Assembly: GCA_000169075.1 (NCBI GenBank)
Contig: AAVT01000001.1
Coordinates: forward strand, 62,001 to 126,000
Reading direction: 5' to 3'
Origin: a marine gamma proteobacterium HTCC2143
GTDB taxonomy: Bacteria; Pseudomonadota; Gammaproteobacteria; Pseudomonadales; Dasaniaceae
DNA: 64,000 nt
The position numbers were made by a program, and so were the translations under genes. Of this stretch, positions 26,739 through 35,876 are shown one piece after another; the first letter of the stretch is position 1; the number at the start of each line of letters is the position of its first letter. The notes beneath the pieces were generated by a model. That model saw only the letters and a program-made list of their open reading frames with translations, did not search any database and had not been told where the DNA came from.

Positions 26739-27550
26739 GCCACAGCACCGCGAGGTGCATCGTTTTGACCGGCACTTTTTTGGGCCAGTAGAGGCATGAC
26801 CGAAACCTCGACAGTAATAGCCACCCGGTCAACAAAATGCGCGGTCGCAGAATCCAATAGCTGATACTGTAACCCTAACAATGCACTGGTAACCAATCCT
26901 GTTGCGGTAGTATATAAAGCAATAGCCATACCGCCGCTCATTTGGCCCAGCAATTGTTGCAGCACACTGGGATCAAAATCTGTCATCGACCCGACCGGAG
27001 ATAACATCATGATGAACCCGATAACAGTTCCTAGCAAACCGAATTTCAGTAGAATATCCGTTGCGAAGTGCCCAAATGAGTGCTTCGCCATGAGACGCTC
27101 TACAAGTGCTTCAAGAAGGATTCCGTGATCTATTTCCCGCGACGGGTAACGAGATTTTTTTAATAAGTCTTGCAGATAATCTGAGAATATTCCCGGCTCT
27201 AGCCGATGTTTATGCACATATACTGCGCCCTCTTTAATCGACAGTCCATCGGGCTCAACTTCATCGAGCAATGGCTGTGATTCATCGAGCGACTTTTGAG
27301 CCGACGAGATCCCGTAAATCAGGTACAGCCAATGTATGCTGAAAGCTGCATACAGCATAAGAATAATAGCCGATATGTAGCTGCGGTCGCTCGTCAATGT
27401 TAACGACAACAGCCCCCGCTCTTCAATTAAGAAAAAACCAAACAGTATTACTCCGGTCAGCATTAATGCCTTGAGCAGCAAAGAATGGCTATTCTTCGCT
27501 GCCGAGTTATTCTTGCTCAGAGTTATCTCCTCGATTTTTGCTAGTCGCAC
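26735..27550 (-). CDS. MotA/TolQ/ExbB-type proton channel protein
   Basis: A membrane protein of about 250-271 residues. Helices lie at about 25-40, 55-75, 165-185 and 205-230 (numbered from the GTG). The superfamily signature is LLKFGLLGTVIGFIMML and the following helix GGMAIALYTTATGLVTSALLGL. The start is unclear: GTG at 27550 shares a base with the stop of the acyl-CoA ligase but lacks a ribosome site, whereas a CTG at 27520 has GAGGAG six bases upstream. It is the channel partner of the ExbD-like gene that follows with a four-base overlap. There are no tonB or tolA genes nearby, so this is not a classical Ton or Tol system. Confidence 0.83.
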   Translation of the reverse strand: MRLAKIEEITLSKNNSAAKNSHSLLLKALMLTGVILFGFFLIEERGLLSLTLTSDRSYISAIILMLYAAFSIHWLYLIYGISSAQKSLDESQPLLDEVEPDGLSIKEGAVYVHKHRLEPGIFSDYLQDLLKKSRYPSREIDHGILLEALVERLMAKHSFGHFATDILLKFGLLGTVIGFIMMLSPVGSMTDFDPSVLQQLLGQMSGGMAIALYTTATGLVTSALLGLQYQLLDSATAHFVDRVAITVEVSVMPLLAQKSAGQNDAPRGAVA

Positions 27551-29094
27551 TAAATAATTTTGGTTTTGTGATCTGCCCAATATTTGTCTCGAAGTAAACG
27601 TTTATAGAGCTTACCCGTAGGATGACGAGGTAGTTCTTTATCAAAATCTACAGATCGAGGGCACTTTATTTTTGTCAATCCTTGCTGGCAAAAGGCCATC
27701 AACTCCTCTGCCAATTCTGGTCCCGCGTCCGCCCAATCCATTGGCTGAACAACGGCTTTAACTTCTTCACCAAAGTCTTCATTCGGCACGCCAAAGACAG
27801 CAACATCGGCGACCCGCGGATGCATGATCAGTCGATTTTCTGCTTCCTGCGGATAAATATTGACGCCACCAGAGATAATCATGAAGGCTTTGCGATCAGT
27901 CAAATACAAAAAACCATCCTCATCGACACGGCCAACGTCACCCAGCGTCGTCCAACCCTTCGCATGTTTTGACTCTTTAGTTTTATCGGGATCATTGTAA
28001 TATTCAAACTGCGGCCCATCGGCAAAATAGATTGTCCCTGCCTCACCAACGGGAAGCTCCTCCCCTTCGTCATCACAGATATGAACAACACCAAGAATCG
28101 ACTTACCAACACTGCCTTTATGCGCCAACCACTCTTCAGAGTTGATGGCACAAAAACCATTACCTTCAGAACCCGCATAATATTCAAAAATAACGGGGCC
28201 CCACCAATCAATCATTTTCTCTTTGATCTCTATCGGGCAGGGAGCCGCCGCATGAATAGCAACCTGTAACGATGACATATCGTATTTGCTGCGAACGTCT
28301 TCAGGCAACTTAAGCATTTTTACGAACATCGTCGGCACCCATTGACTATGGGTAATCTGGTGCTTTTCAATGAGTCGCAATGCTTCTTCTTCATTAAAAT
28401 CTTCCATCACCACCGTAGTGCCACCAAAGAGCAATGTTGCAAGATTGTAGCGCAGTGGGGCCGCGTGATAGAGAGGCGCTGGCGACAAATAAATCATTTC
28501 CCTACCAAAGCCGTAGAGTCCTTTTGACAACATAGACATAGAACCGACTTCTTCCCCTACTTTCATTGTTGGCAGAGGAATTTTAACGCCTTTGGGTTTT
28601 CCGGTAGTACCCGACGAATACAGCATGTCAACGCCAGCCGCCTCATCAGCAATCGCGGCTTCTGGCATTTGGTCACGCAAGGCCTCATAGCTGTCGTAGC
28701 CGTCAATAGTGCCATCAACCATTAGCTTGGTCTGTACCGCCGACATATCACTCAAGAGCTCAGCAGCTACCGCGCCCTTCGCAACGGAACTGATGAATAG
28801 TTTGGCACCACAATCTTTAATAATGTAGGCAGCTTCGGGCGCTGTCAGTCGCGAACTGATAGCGGTGTAGAACAACCCTGAACGAGCTGCCCCGATACAT
28901 ATTTCAAGAAAACGGGCATTATTTTCCATCAGCAGAGCAATATGATCACCAATTTGTAAGCCCATCGATCTGAATAATTGGGAAGTCTGGCAAGATCGAG
29001 CATTTAGCTGCTCATAGGTGACGGTTTCGCCACTCGCAGCCATGATATAAGCCGCTTTATTTGGTTGCTGTTGTGCCAGGTCGCCAATGTACAT
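27550..29094 (-). CDS. Acyl-CoA synthetase, AMP-binding enzyme
   Basis: A 514-residue ligase activating a carboxylic acid through an acyl-adenylate to its CoA thioester. The P-loop motif is YSSGTTGKPKGVK (about residue 160), the A5 region is YYAGSEGNGF, and the C-terminal motifs are GWTTLGDVGRVDEDGFLYLTDR and the hinge SGGVNIYPQEAEN; the catalytic lysine is in PRHPTGKLYKR. The ATG at 29094 has GGAG eight bases upstream. The stop TAG shares its last base with the GTG of the MotA/ExbB-like gene, so these unlike genes may share a transcript. The substrate is unknown; the family includes medium- and long-chain and aromatic acid ligases. Confidence 0.93.
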   Translation of the reverse strand: MYIGDLAQQQPNKAAYIMAASGETVTYEQLNARSCQTSQLFRSMGLQIGDHIALLMENNARFLEICIGAARSGLFYTAISSRLTAPEAAYIIKDCGAKLFISSVAKGAVAAELLSDMSAVQTKLMVDGTIDGYDSYEALRDQMPEAAIADEAAGVDMLYSSGTTGKPKGVKIPLPTMKVGEEVGSMSMLSKGLYGFGREMIYLSPAPLYHAAPLRYNLATLLFGGTTVVMEDFNEEEALRLIEKHQITHSQWVPTMFVKMLKLPEDVRSKYDMSSLQVAIHAAAPCPIEIKEKMIDWWGPVIFEYYAGSEGNGFCAINSEEWLAHKGSVGKSILGVVHICDDEGEELPVGEAGTIYFADGPQFEYYNDPDKTKESKHAKGWTTLGDVGRVDEDGFLYLTDRKAFMIISGGVNIYPQEAENRLIMHPRVADVAVFGVPNEDFGEEVKAVVQPMDWADAGPELAEELMAFCQQGLTKIKCPRSVDFDKELPRHPTGKLYKRLLRDKYWADHKTKII

Positions 29095-29466
29095 TTAGCA
29101 TCTCCGTTGAGTATTTTTATAGGCCAGTCGACTGACTATTCTAATTATTGCGCAGTCGTAACCCGTTAATATATTCGATGCGGACGAAAAAAACTATTGC
29201 TGCGCTCCTAAATCATCAATTCCAGAATGACTTTTATGACCAAGGCCAAGCCGTGATGTGATCTTGTTAGCGCAATTAGAATCATGATGACTAAATCCTG
29301 CGATGAACCAGCCGTCAATGTGTACCTTTTTCTTTGGGACAAAGTTATTGGTCTACGATTGATATTCAAGACGACGATGCTGGCACCGCAGGCCTGTCTG
29401 GACATTGCCGACAATCTATATTCTAATCAGGTGAAATAATTCAACCAATAACAGAAGGACGTCACC
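29095..29466. other. Divergent intergenic region
   Basis: 372 bases between the acyl-CoA ligase (minus) and the carboxymuconolactone decarboxylase-like gene (plus). Apart from the CAGTCGACTG palindrome I see no gene or hairpin. Promoters for both flanking genes are expected here. Confidence 0.4.
29125..29134. promoter_or_regulatory. Perfect palindrome CAGTCGACTG, candidate operator
   Basis: A 10-base perfect palindrome 31 to 40 bases upstream of the acyl-CoA ligase start, in the divergent region with the AhpD-like gene. The position suits a repressor site, but the regulator is unknown and the match could be chance. Confidence 0.25.
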
Positions 29467-30099
29467 GTGCCCAGACTGCGTGAAGTACCGAAAGCCGAAG
29501 CTGATGAATTTGCCCAGAAAATTTATGGACTGCTGTTTGGTGACCGCGACCCTGTTGAAGAGCCTGGTACCGAGACCGGCACCCCGGGAAACTGGTGGAC
29601 CGTTTTCGCGTTGAGCCCGGAAATATTTAAACATGCCGTTGACGGGTTTCAGGTTTATCGCTCACCCAATCGCAAACTTGACCCCAAGCTACGGGAACTA
29701 GGACAGGCACGTGCTGGCTTTTCACGAGGCAGCCAATTTGTTTTTTCCCAGCACTGCAAAGCTGCTCGCGACGTAGGCGTAACAGAGCAACAGATAGCCG
29801 CCCTTCCGCATTGGACAGTGAGCCCTGCTTTTTCACCACTGGAACGCGCTGTGCTCGCCTATACCGACGAACTGGTACTTTCAGGCGGACGGGTGAGTGA
29901 TGGGGTTTTTGAGGTATTGAAAACTCATCTGTCAGACGTCGAAATTCTAGAACTCACCTATGTTACTTGCCTTTATGAAATGCACGCCACCATGAGCAGA
30001 GCACTGCGATTGGAATACGATGATGTTGCCGAACGTATCGTTGAGATTGCCGCACCGGCAAATGCCTCTAACGATGTCATGAACATGGTCGACGAATAA
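29467..30099 (+). CDS. Carboxymuconolactone decarboxylase/AhpD-like protein
   Basis: A 210-residue helical protein of the AhpD/carboxymuconolactone decarboxylase family. The signature part is LRELGQARAGFSRGSQFVFSQHCKAARDVGVTEQQ, given here in pieces: GQARAGFSRG, FVFSQHCKAA, GVTEQQIAAL. The CxxC pair of true AhpD peroxidases is absent, as in the decarboxylase-like branch. Later helices include LELTYVTCLYEMHATMSRALRL. GTG start with AAGGA upstream. The VOC protein gene begins 15 bases after it, so both are co-transcribed. The reaction is unknown. Confidence 0.8.
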   Translation: MPRLREVPKAEADEFAQKIYGLLFGDRDPVEEPGTETGTPGNWWTVFALSPEIFKHAVDGFQVYRSPNRKLDPKLRELGQARAGFSRGSQFVFSQHCKAARDVGVTEQQIAALPHWTVSPAFSPLERAVLAYTDELVLSGGRVSDGVFEVLKTHLSDVEILELTYVTCLYEMHATMSRALRLEYDDVAERIVEIAAPANASNDVMNMVDE

Positions 30100-30114
30100 A
30101 TAATCGGGAGAAAG

Positions 30115-30645
30115 ATGATGGGATACCACCACTTAGCATTGGCCGCACGTGACATGACAGCCATTCATCAGTTTTACGAAACGGTCATGGGGTTTGAACT
30201 AGTTAAGGCAGAGGTCGGGCCTGCTCCACAGGGCGGCTGGGCAAAACATTTCTTTTATCGCATGGAAGATGACTCCAAGTTTATCGCTTTCTGGGAATTA
30301 CATGATGTACCCGGCGTTGCCGAAGACTTTCCAACTAATTTATCTAAAGCCGCAGGGCTACCCGACCACATCAATCATATATCTTTTGATGTGAGCGATA
30401 GGCAGGAACTGGAAAAACGAAAGCAGCAGTGGATCGACGCAGGGCTCGATGTTTTGGAAGTTGATCATAATTGGTGTTATTCAATTTACACCAAAGACCC
30501 CAACGACAATCTGGTAGAATTTTGTTTAACGACGGGGTCTTTTACCGACGAAGACCGTGAGATTGCGTTGAAAGCGCTAAGCAGTAACGAAATGGCGTTC
30601 AGCAAGCCGCCCGCGTCTATGCAGACACACAGCGCAACGAAATAG
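30115..30645 (+). CDS. VOC-family metalloenzyme (glyoxalase/dioxygenase fold)
   Basis: A 176-residue vicinal-oxygen-chelate fold protein. It opens with GYHHLALAARDMTAIHQFY, in which the early histidine is the usual first metal ligand; the second is in DHINHISFDV (about residue 85), and the glutamate is in DPNDNLVEFCLTT (about residue 135). Two betaalphabetabetabeta modules are visible, one per half. GGGAGA precedes the tandem ATGATG start. It is cotranscribed with the AhpD-like gene. It could be a glyoxalase, epimerase or extradiol dioxygenase; the sequence does not decide. Confidence 0.83.
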   Translation: MMGYHHLALAARDMTAIHQFYETVMGFELVKAEVGPAPQGGWAKHFFYRMEDDSKFIAFWELHDVPGVAEDFPTNLSKAAGLPDHINHISFDVSDRQELEKRKQQWIDAGLDVLEVDHNWCYSIYTKDPNDNLVEFCLTTGSFTDEDREIALKALSSNEMAFSKPPASMQTHSATK

Positions 30646-30943
30646 AGGCGTTTTGCCAAAGCTTGAAGGACATGCGGCACGGACGGCCGCTGTCTAGTTG
30701 GTATTAATATTTTCCGGTCTAGTTGCTCGCTGTACCAGCCTCACAACTCCACCACTGATGCTAATCCATCCTCAACTCGACTGAAAACATCAATCTAATT
30801 AACCGGTTAGCTGCCCTATAGACATTTTTCGCAAGGGCTTTTATGCTTCTCCCCCATCACCTAGCCCGTCAATGACGTGTTTCACAACGGGTGGCAGAAT
30901 TTATTCACAGCAGAATCGACACATTACAGACTGGAGAGAAATC
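30646..30943. other. Intergenic region before the thiolase gene
   Basis: 298 bases with no clear gene. GGAGAG at about 30932 is the ribosome site of the thiolase. No terminator hairpin was identified. Confidence 0.4.
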
Positions 30944-32119
30944 ATGGCTGAAGCCTATATCGTTGGAGCAGTAAGAACCCCCGGTGGGAAAAAGAACGGA
31001 TCGTTAAGCAAAATTCACCCCGCCGACCTCGGTGCTAAAATCATCGACGAACTCATTAAACGAACCGGTATTCCGGGCGATAAGGTCGACGATGTTATTT
31101 TTGGCTGTGTTGGCCAGAATGGTGCTCAAGCCGGCAACGTTGCTCGCAATGCCATTTTGTCCTCGAGCTTACCCGAGAGCGTTCCCGGAACAACCGTTGA
31201 CCGCCAGTGCGGCTCATCTCAGCAGGCCATCCATTTTGCCGCTCAAGCGGTTATGTCGGGCACCCAAGATATCGTTATCGCCGGCGGTGTTGAAGTCATG
31301 AGCTTGGTTCCAATCGGCACTAATATTATCGACTCTTACAAGGCCGGACGTGGCCAACCTAGCAATAGCGAAGGCATGGAACAACGCTACCCAGGTATCA
31401 AGTTCAGCCAATTCACCGGCGCGGAAATGATTGCCAAACAATGGGGAATGAAAAAAGAAGCTATTGATGCGTTTGCTTACAACAGTCACAAAAAAGCCGC
31501 CGAAGCGACTAACGCGGGCAGATTCAGCAATGAAATTATGCCCGTTGATTTTGTTGACGAAGACGGCAATGCTCAAACATTGAGCATTGACGAAGGCATT
31601 CGTTTTGACGCCGACCTAGCCGCCATGTCCAGTCTAAAAACTATTGCCGAGGGTGGCGTCATTACCGCTGCCAATGCGAGTCAAATCACCGATGGTGCAG
31701 CAGCGATTATGATTGTTAATGAAAAAGCACTGAAGGAACTCGGCCTGACGCCTCGCGCGCGGATTCATACCCTGTCTGTTGTTGGTGACGATCCTATCAA
31801 AATGCTTACTGGACCTATCCCGGCAACCAAAAAAGCGTTGGAACGCAGCGGACTGTCAATCGAAGACATCGACCTTTACGAGGTTAATGAAGCCTTTGCA
31901 CCCGTGCCAATGGCATGGGCTCAGGAAGTCGGTGCTGATTTGAACAAGCTCAACGTTAATGGCGGTGCCTGTGCTTTGGGTCACCCACTGGGTGGAACAG
32001 GCGCCAAGTTAATGACCACTTTACTGCATGAGCTAGAACGTACTGGCGGTAAGTATGGCCTGCAGGCGATCTGCGAAGGTGGTGGTACTGCTAACGCGAC
32101 TATCATCGAACGGATGTAA
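30944..32119 (+). CDS. Acetyl-CoA C-acyltransferase (thiolase)
   Basis: A 391-residue thiolase that cleaves 3-ketoacyl-CoA or condenses acetyl-CoA. The acyl-accepting cysteine is C89 in TTVDRQCGSSQQAIHFAA. The later motifs are NEAFAPVPMAWAQE (about residue 317) with the histidine of the NEAF loop replaced by the usual pattern, and GGACALGHPLGGTGAK, which includes the C-terminal histidine and cysteine region. The frame is open back to 30872, but the ATG at 30944 has GGAGAG about six bases before it and gives the typical start MAEAYIVGAVRTPGG. Monocistronic as far as visible. It would serve beta-oxidation or PHA precursor supply. Confidence 0.93.
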   Translation: MAEAYIVGAVRTPGGKKNGSLSKIHPADLGAKIIDELIKRTGIPGDKVDDVIFGCVGQNGAQAGNVARNAILSSSLPESVPGTTVDRQCGSSQQAIHFAAQAVMSGTQDIVIAGGVEVMSLVPIGTNIIDSYKAGRGQPSNSEGMEQRYPGIKFSQFTGAEMIAKQWGMKKEAIDAFAYNSHKKAAEATNAGRFSNEIMPVDFVDEDGNAQTLSIDEGIRFDADLAAMSSLKTIAEGGVITAANASQITDGAAAIMIVNEKALKELGLTPRARIHTLSVVGDDPIKMLTGPIPATKKALERSGLSIEDIDLYEVNEAFAPVPMAWAQEVGADLNKLNVNGGACALGHPLGGTGAKLMTTLLHELERTGGKYGLQAICEGGGTANATIIERM

Positions 32120-32401
32120 CACGGACCATGGAGATGGGGCATAGATTGCCCTGTCTCTCGCTAAACACCAACAATGGCGAGCCTACTGCAAGACACCACA
32201 TACCATTTAATGGTAGCAAAGACTCGGGGCTTTATTGATCGCGTAAGACGATCAGTATCGGTCTATCCATTAAATCTTTTAGAACACTGTCCTGCTGTCC
32301 ATGCCTTGTAGCTGGGGTGAGGCGTTTCCTGCGTGGCACCTCTGCCGCATCCATAGTGCTCACCGAATAATTATCACCCCTCCGACAATGGGAAATAGCT
32401 C

Positions 32402-33886
32402 ATGACCAAACTGATAAAATGGATACGACATATAGCTATCGCTATCGTCGCAGTGCTCATCAGCCTCTACCTTGTTATAAAAGTATTTGTCGGCGCGGTA
32501 AATACTCCCATACCGGGAAAAGAATTTGATGCAACGACCGTGGGCAGCCGAATTACGGTCCCCGATGGATTTTCAATTGGCCTGTATGCCGAAAAAGTAG
32601 AGAATGCGCGACTTTTAGCGTTCACCCTCAGCGGCGACTTACTGGTAGCCAACCCTAATCTCGATCAAATTATCCTCTTGGAGCGCGATGCGAATGGTGA
32701 CGGCAAGGCCGATGGACGCCGAATTTTAATGGGCCAATTGAACGGCCCCAACGGCATGGACTTCTTTGACGACTGGTTATACATCGCCGAAACCGATGCT
32801 ATTGGGAGAATCAAGTTTGATCATCAAACCGGAACAACAAGGGGCAACTATGAACGTATCGTGACCGGTCTAGAGCCTGGCGGCAATCACTGGCGAAAAA
32901 CCTTGAGATTTGGTCCCGATGGTTTGATGTATGTCACCATGGGGTCCTCATGTAATGTGTGTGACGAACAAGACGAACGACGCGGGACCATGGTTCGGTA
33001 TAACCCTGACGGTTCTAACGAAGAAATTTTCGCTCGCGGCTTGCGCAACAGCGCAGGATTCGATTGGTCTCCGGTCGATGGCCACATTTACGCAACAGAC
33101 AATGGCCGAGATCTCCTAGGTGACAACTTTCCCCACTGCGAACTCAATAAAGTAGAACAGGGTAATCACTATGGCTGGCCCTACGCTAATGACGACAAAC
33201 TCCCGGACCCAGATTTTGGCGAAGGCAATGAGGCAATTATTGCGTTGTCTATTGCACCCATTTTTAAATTTCAGCCGCACAACGCACCATTGGGAATCAC
33301 CTATATTCGTGGAAAAGGTTTTCCAAGTGAATATCATAATGTGGCACTTGTCGCGCTGCATGGTTCATGGAATCGCTCAGACAAAGATGGCTATAAAGTA
33401 GTGACATTGCATACCGATGAAAACGATACGATTGTCGAAAAAGATTTTTTATCCGGACTGCTACAGGGTGACGATGCTATTGGCCGGCCCGCCGATGTCG
33501 CAGAGGGGCCTGATGACGCTATTTATATTTCCGATGATTATGCCAATGTAATCTATCGCGTTGCTTATGCTGAAGCACAGAAAGAACTAGGCTTAGCGAA
33601 TTCAACATCTTCTTTTAGCGCCAGCAACACCTTGGCGGCAATTGATCCCGAACAACGAGCCATGCTGTCGGCAGAAGGTGCTCAGCTATTCAACCGATTT
33701 CGCTGTGTAGCTTGCCACGCAGTGAACGGCGGTGTAAAACCCCTCCAGAGCCTCGGCAAAAAATACAATATTGCAACATTGGCAAAGTTTATCGAACGCC
33801 CAAACCCTCCCATGCCTGTCTACCCACTAACCGATGAACAACGAACATCGCTCTCGGTGTATTTAATCGAAAACTATTCGGAATAG
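32402..33886 (+). CDS. PQQ-type sugar dehydrogenase fused to a cytochrome c domain
   Basis: A 494-residue exported oxidoreductase. An N-terminal membrane helix (about 10-30) anchors it to the inner membrane with its bulk in the periplasm. The six-bladed beta-propeller (about 50-390) has GLYAEKVENARLLAFT, GPNGMDFFDDWLYIAETD, FGPDGLMYVTMGSSCN and GRPADVAEGPDDAIYISDD, typical of glucose/sorbosone dehydrogenases. The C-terminal part (about 415-490) holds a heme c site CVACH preceded by FNRFR. The cofactor PQQ is expected from the family but is not shown by sequence. Electrons probably pass to the cytochrome domain and then to the quinone or cytochrome pool. Confidence 0.87.
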   Translation: MTKLIKWIRHIAIAIVAVLISLYLVIKVFVGAVNTPIPGKEFDATTVGSRITVPDGFSIGLYAEKVENARLLAFTLSGDLLVANPNLDQIILLERDANGDGKADGRRILMGQLNGPNGMDFFDDWLYIAETDAIGRIKFDHQTGTTRGNYERIVTGLEPGGNHWRKTLRFGPDGLMYVTMGSSCNVCDEQDERRGTMVRYNPDGSNEEIFARGLRNSAGFDWSPVDGHIYATDNGRDLLGDNFPHCELNKVEQGNHYGWPYANDDKLPDPDFGEGNEAIIALSIAPIFKFQPHNAPLGITYIRGKGFPSEYHNVALVALHGSWNRSDKDGYKVVTLHTDENDTIVEKDFLSGLLQGDDAIGRPADVAEGPDDAIYISDDYANVIYRVAYAEAQKELGLANSTSSFSASNTLAAIDPEQRAMLSAEGAQLFNRFRCVACHAVNGGVKPLQSLGKKYNIATLAKFIERPNPPMPVYPLTDEQRTSLSVYLIENYSE

Positions 33887-33896
33887 CTCAACAAAA

Positions 33897-33926
33897 TCTA
33901 ACGCCCCCCAATAGCTTAGCGTTAGA
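33897..33926. repeat. Inverted repeat after the sugar dehydrogenase
   Basis: TCTAACGC and GCGTTAGA form an eight-base perfect stem around a 14-base loop, 11 bases after the dehydrogenase stop. There is no T-run after it, so it is not a standard terminator; it may stabilise the transcript end. Confidence 0.4.
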
Positions 33927-34027
33927 TCAGCACTCGTTTAAGGTGTTTCACTATAGGTCTACCTACTTGCGTCCTGGCGCTATTTTTGTAAGAATGGCGA
34001 ACGATCAATGGTTACAAGGAAGCAACC

Positions 34028-34186
34028 ATGACCCACCTTACTTTCTTCTCGTTTTTCCGTTCCGATAAATCTCGCAATTTTTCGGAAAAAAATCACTCCC
34101 TCAGATTTGCTTTAGATAACGACCATGATCTTTTTCCTTGGTTGTTTATTTATAGTAATTCTCTCGAAAAAAAACAGTGCAACTAA
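34028..34186 (+). CDS. Small open reading frame before the ABC exporter
   Basis: A 52-codon frame with AAGGA about five bases before the ATG, ending 34 bases before the exporter start. The product begins MTHLTFFSFFRSDKSRNF and has an aromatic stretch near residues 36-43 (LFPWLFIY), ending in a single cysteine close to the C-terminus. No double-glycine leader, no signal peptide and no known family are visible. The position just upstream of an export pair makes a small secreted or leader peptide possible; a chance frame is equally possible. Not recognised from any family. Confidence 0.35.
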   Translation: MTHLTFFSFFRSDKSRNFSEKNHSLRFALDNDHDLFPWLFIYSNSLEKKQCN

Positions 34187-34220
34187 CCCATTATTCCCCC
34201 TAAGCAGGAGGCTTTCGGTT

Positions 34221-35876
34221 ATGGAAAAGGTTGCTCACCCGACTGAAGTTCCACTCTCGTGGTTTACTCAAACACTGTGGAAGTTTACTCCACTTTATAT
34301 AGAGCTAATATTTTTGGCGATATGTCTACGCACGATCGGCATTATAGAACCGTTTATCTTTCAAGTAATTATCGACAAGATCCTACCGTTCCAACGTGAG
34401 GCGACATTACTGGTTGTTATCATGATTTTTGCCGCCGCAAGCCTATTTCAGATCGGATTTTCAATACTTTCTTCAATACTGGGGATACTCACTGCAAACC
34501 GAGTTACTCGTGAATTTGGTAGCCGAATCTATGATCACTTATTCAAACTACCGTTACGTCATTTCAGGAACTGGACTGTTGGCGAAACAATTGCTCGTAT
34601 TGGTGAAACAGATACTATCAAGAACTTTATCGTAGGTACGACAACCGGAGTCTTTCTGGATCTTATCTTCGTCTTTATCTACATCGCAGTGCTTTACACA
34701 TTATCACCCACGCTGACAGCGATTATCGTATTGGCATTACCCTTTCAAGCTATGGTGTATTTCGGTTTTGGACCCTCCTTGAGAAAAAGACTGAGAGTTC
34801 AATTTGATACCGGCGCATCACATCAGGCGAGAATGGTTGAAAACATATCGGGGATCGAAGCGATAAAGGCATTGAGTGCAGAAAAGCCAATGCTTACTAG
34901 ACTTGAAGAAACATTGACGGCGACGTTAAATGCAAGCTACCGGGTCAGTCTACTCGGCATGGCAAATCGACAAATAATTTTCTTGATCAATAGATCCATT
35001 ACAATTTCTGTGATTTTTGTCGGCGCTGGATTAGTGTTTCAATCCGAATTGACATTGGGCCAACTCATTGCCTTTCATCTGATGTCAGGCAAAGTGGCCG
35101 GCCCAATATCTGGTTTTTCAAAGCTATGGGAGAGCTGGCAAAATATTAGAGTATCCCGACAGCGTTTAGGGGACGTGGTGAATAGTTCAAAAGAACCCTT
35201 CTCACAGTTACCACAGCTACCCCCTGATCTTGCTCCAAGACTTACGCTTGATAACATCAGCTTTGCCTATAACAATAACATTGTTCTGCGGGATTTTACC
35301 GCAACAATACCCGCAAACAAATTAACGCTTATCGTTGGTGTCTCTGGGGCAGGAAAATCGACCCTTGGACGCATCGCCGCCGGTATTGACGTACCAACGC
35401 GGGGCAGGATATTACTAGGCGAGGAGAATATTTCTCATTTTGAACCTCATGATGTTCGCTCAACGATCAATTATGTTCCGCAGGATCCCTATTTATTCAG
35501 TGGCACTATTCGCGAAAATCTTTCCGTTGGAAAACCGGGCTTTCGCGAGCAGGACATCTACCACGCATTAAACACAGCCACCGCAAACGACCTAATACGC
35601 CAATTACCGGGAGGCATAGATACCCAAGTTGGCGAGCGCGGTACAGCATTGTCTGGAGGCCAGAGACAACGCATCGCAATAGCCCGTTCGATTCTGATCA
35701 AGCCAAAAGTATTGATACTCGATGAGCCTACCAGCGCACTCGACGAAAAGAATCAATTGCTGATGATTGAAAGACTGCAATTATTGACCGACTCAATGAC
35801 CGTCGTCGTAATCACCCACAGGCCTGATATATTCCCGGCCAACTCGCCGCGTATTACGCTGGAGTCTGTACAATGA
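34221..35876 (+). CDS. ABC exporter, type I secretion-like
   Basis: A half-transporter of about 551 residues with a six-helix membrane domain (about 1-310) and an ATPase domain (about 325-550). Walker A is GVSGAGKSTL, the Q-loop is VPQDPYLFSGTIREN, the signature is LSGGQRQRIAIARS, Walker B is VLILDEPTSALDE and the H-loop is VVVITHR. It resembles the HlyB/PrtD branch but has no N-terminal C39 peptidase, so it does not cleave leaders itself. AGGAGG nine bases before the ATG at 34221 decides this start over an upstream ATG at 34125 in the same frame. It overlaps the adaptor gene by four bases (ATGA). With the HlyD-like adaptor and an outer-membrane channel it would export a peptide or protein. 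Confidence 0.9.
   Translation: MEKVAHPTEVPLSWFTQTLWKFTPLYIELIFLAICLRTIGIIEPFIFQVIIDKILPFQREATLLVVIMIFAAASLFQIGFSILSSILGILTANRVTREFGSRIYDHLFKLPLRHFRNWTVGETIARIGETDTIKNFIVGTTTGVFLDLIFVFIYIAVLYTLSPTLTAIIVLALPFQAMVYFGFGPSLRKRLRVQFDTGASHQARMVENISGIEAIKALSAEKPMLTRLEETLTATLNASYRVSLLGMANRQIIFLINRSITISVIFVGAGLVFQSELTLGQLIAFHLMSGKVAGPISGFSKLWESWQNIRVSRQRLGDVVNSSKEPFSQLPQLPPDLAPRLTLDNISFAYNNNIVLRDFTATIPANKLTLIVGVSGAGKSTLGRIAAGIDVPTRGRILLGEENISHFEPHDVRSTINYVPQDPYLFSGTIRENLSVGKPGFREQDIYHALNTATANDLIRQLPGGIDTQVGERGTALSGGQRQRIAIARSILIKPKVLILDEPTSALDEKNQLLMIERLQLLTDSMTVVVITHRPDIFPANSPRITLESVQ

Noticed and set aside
34125..34220. N-terminal extension of the ABC exporter from the ATG at 34125
   Set aside because: The added 32 residues overlap the small frame and lack a ribosome site, whereas AGGAGG precedes the ATG at 34221.
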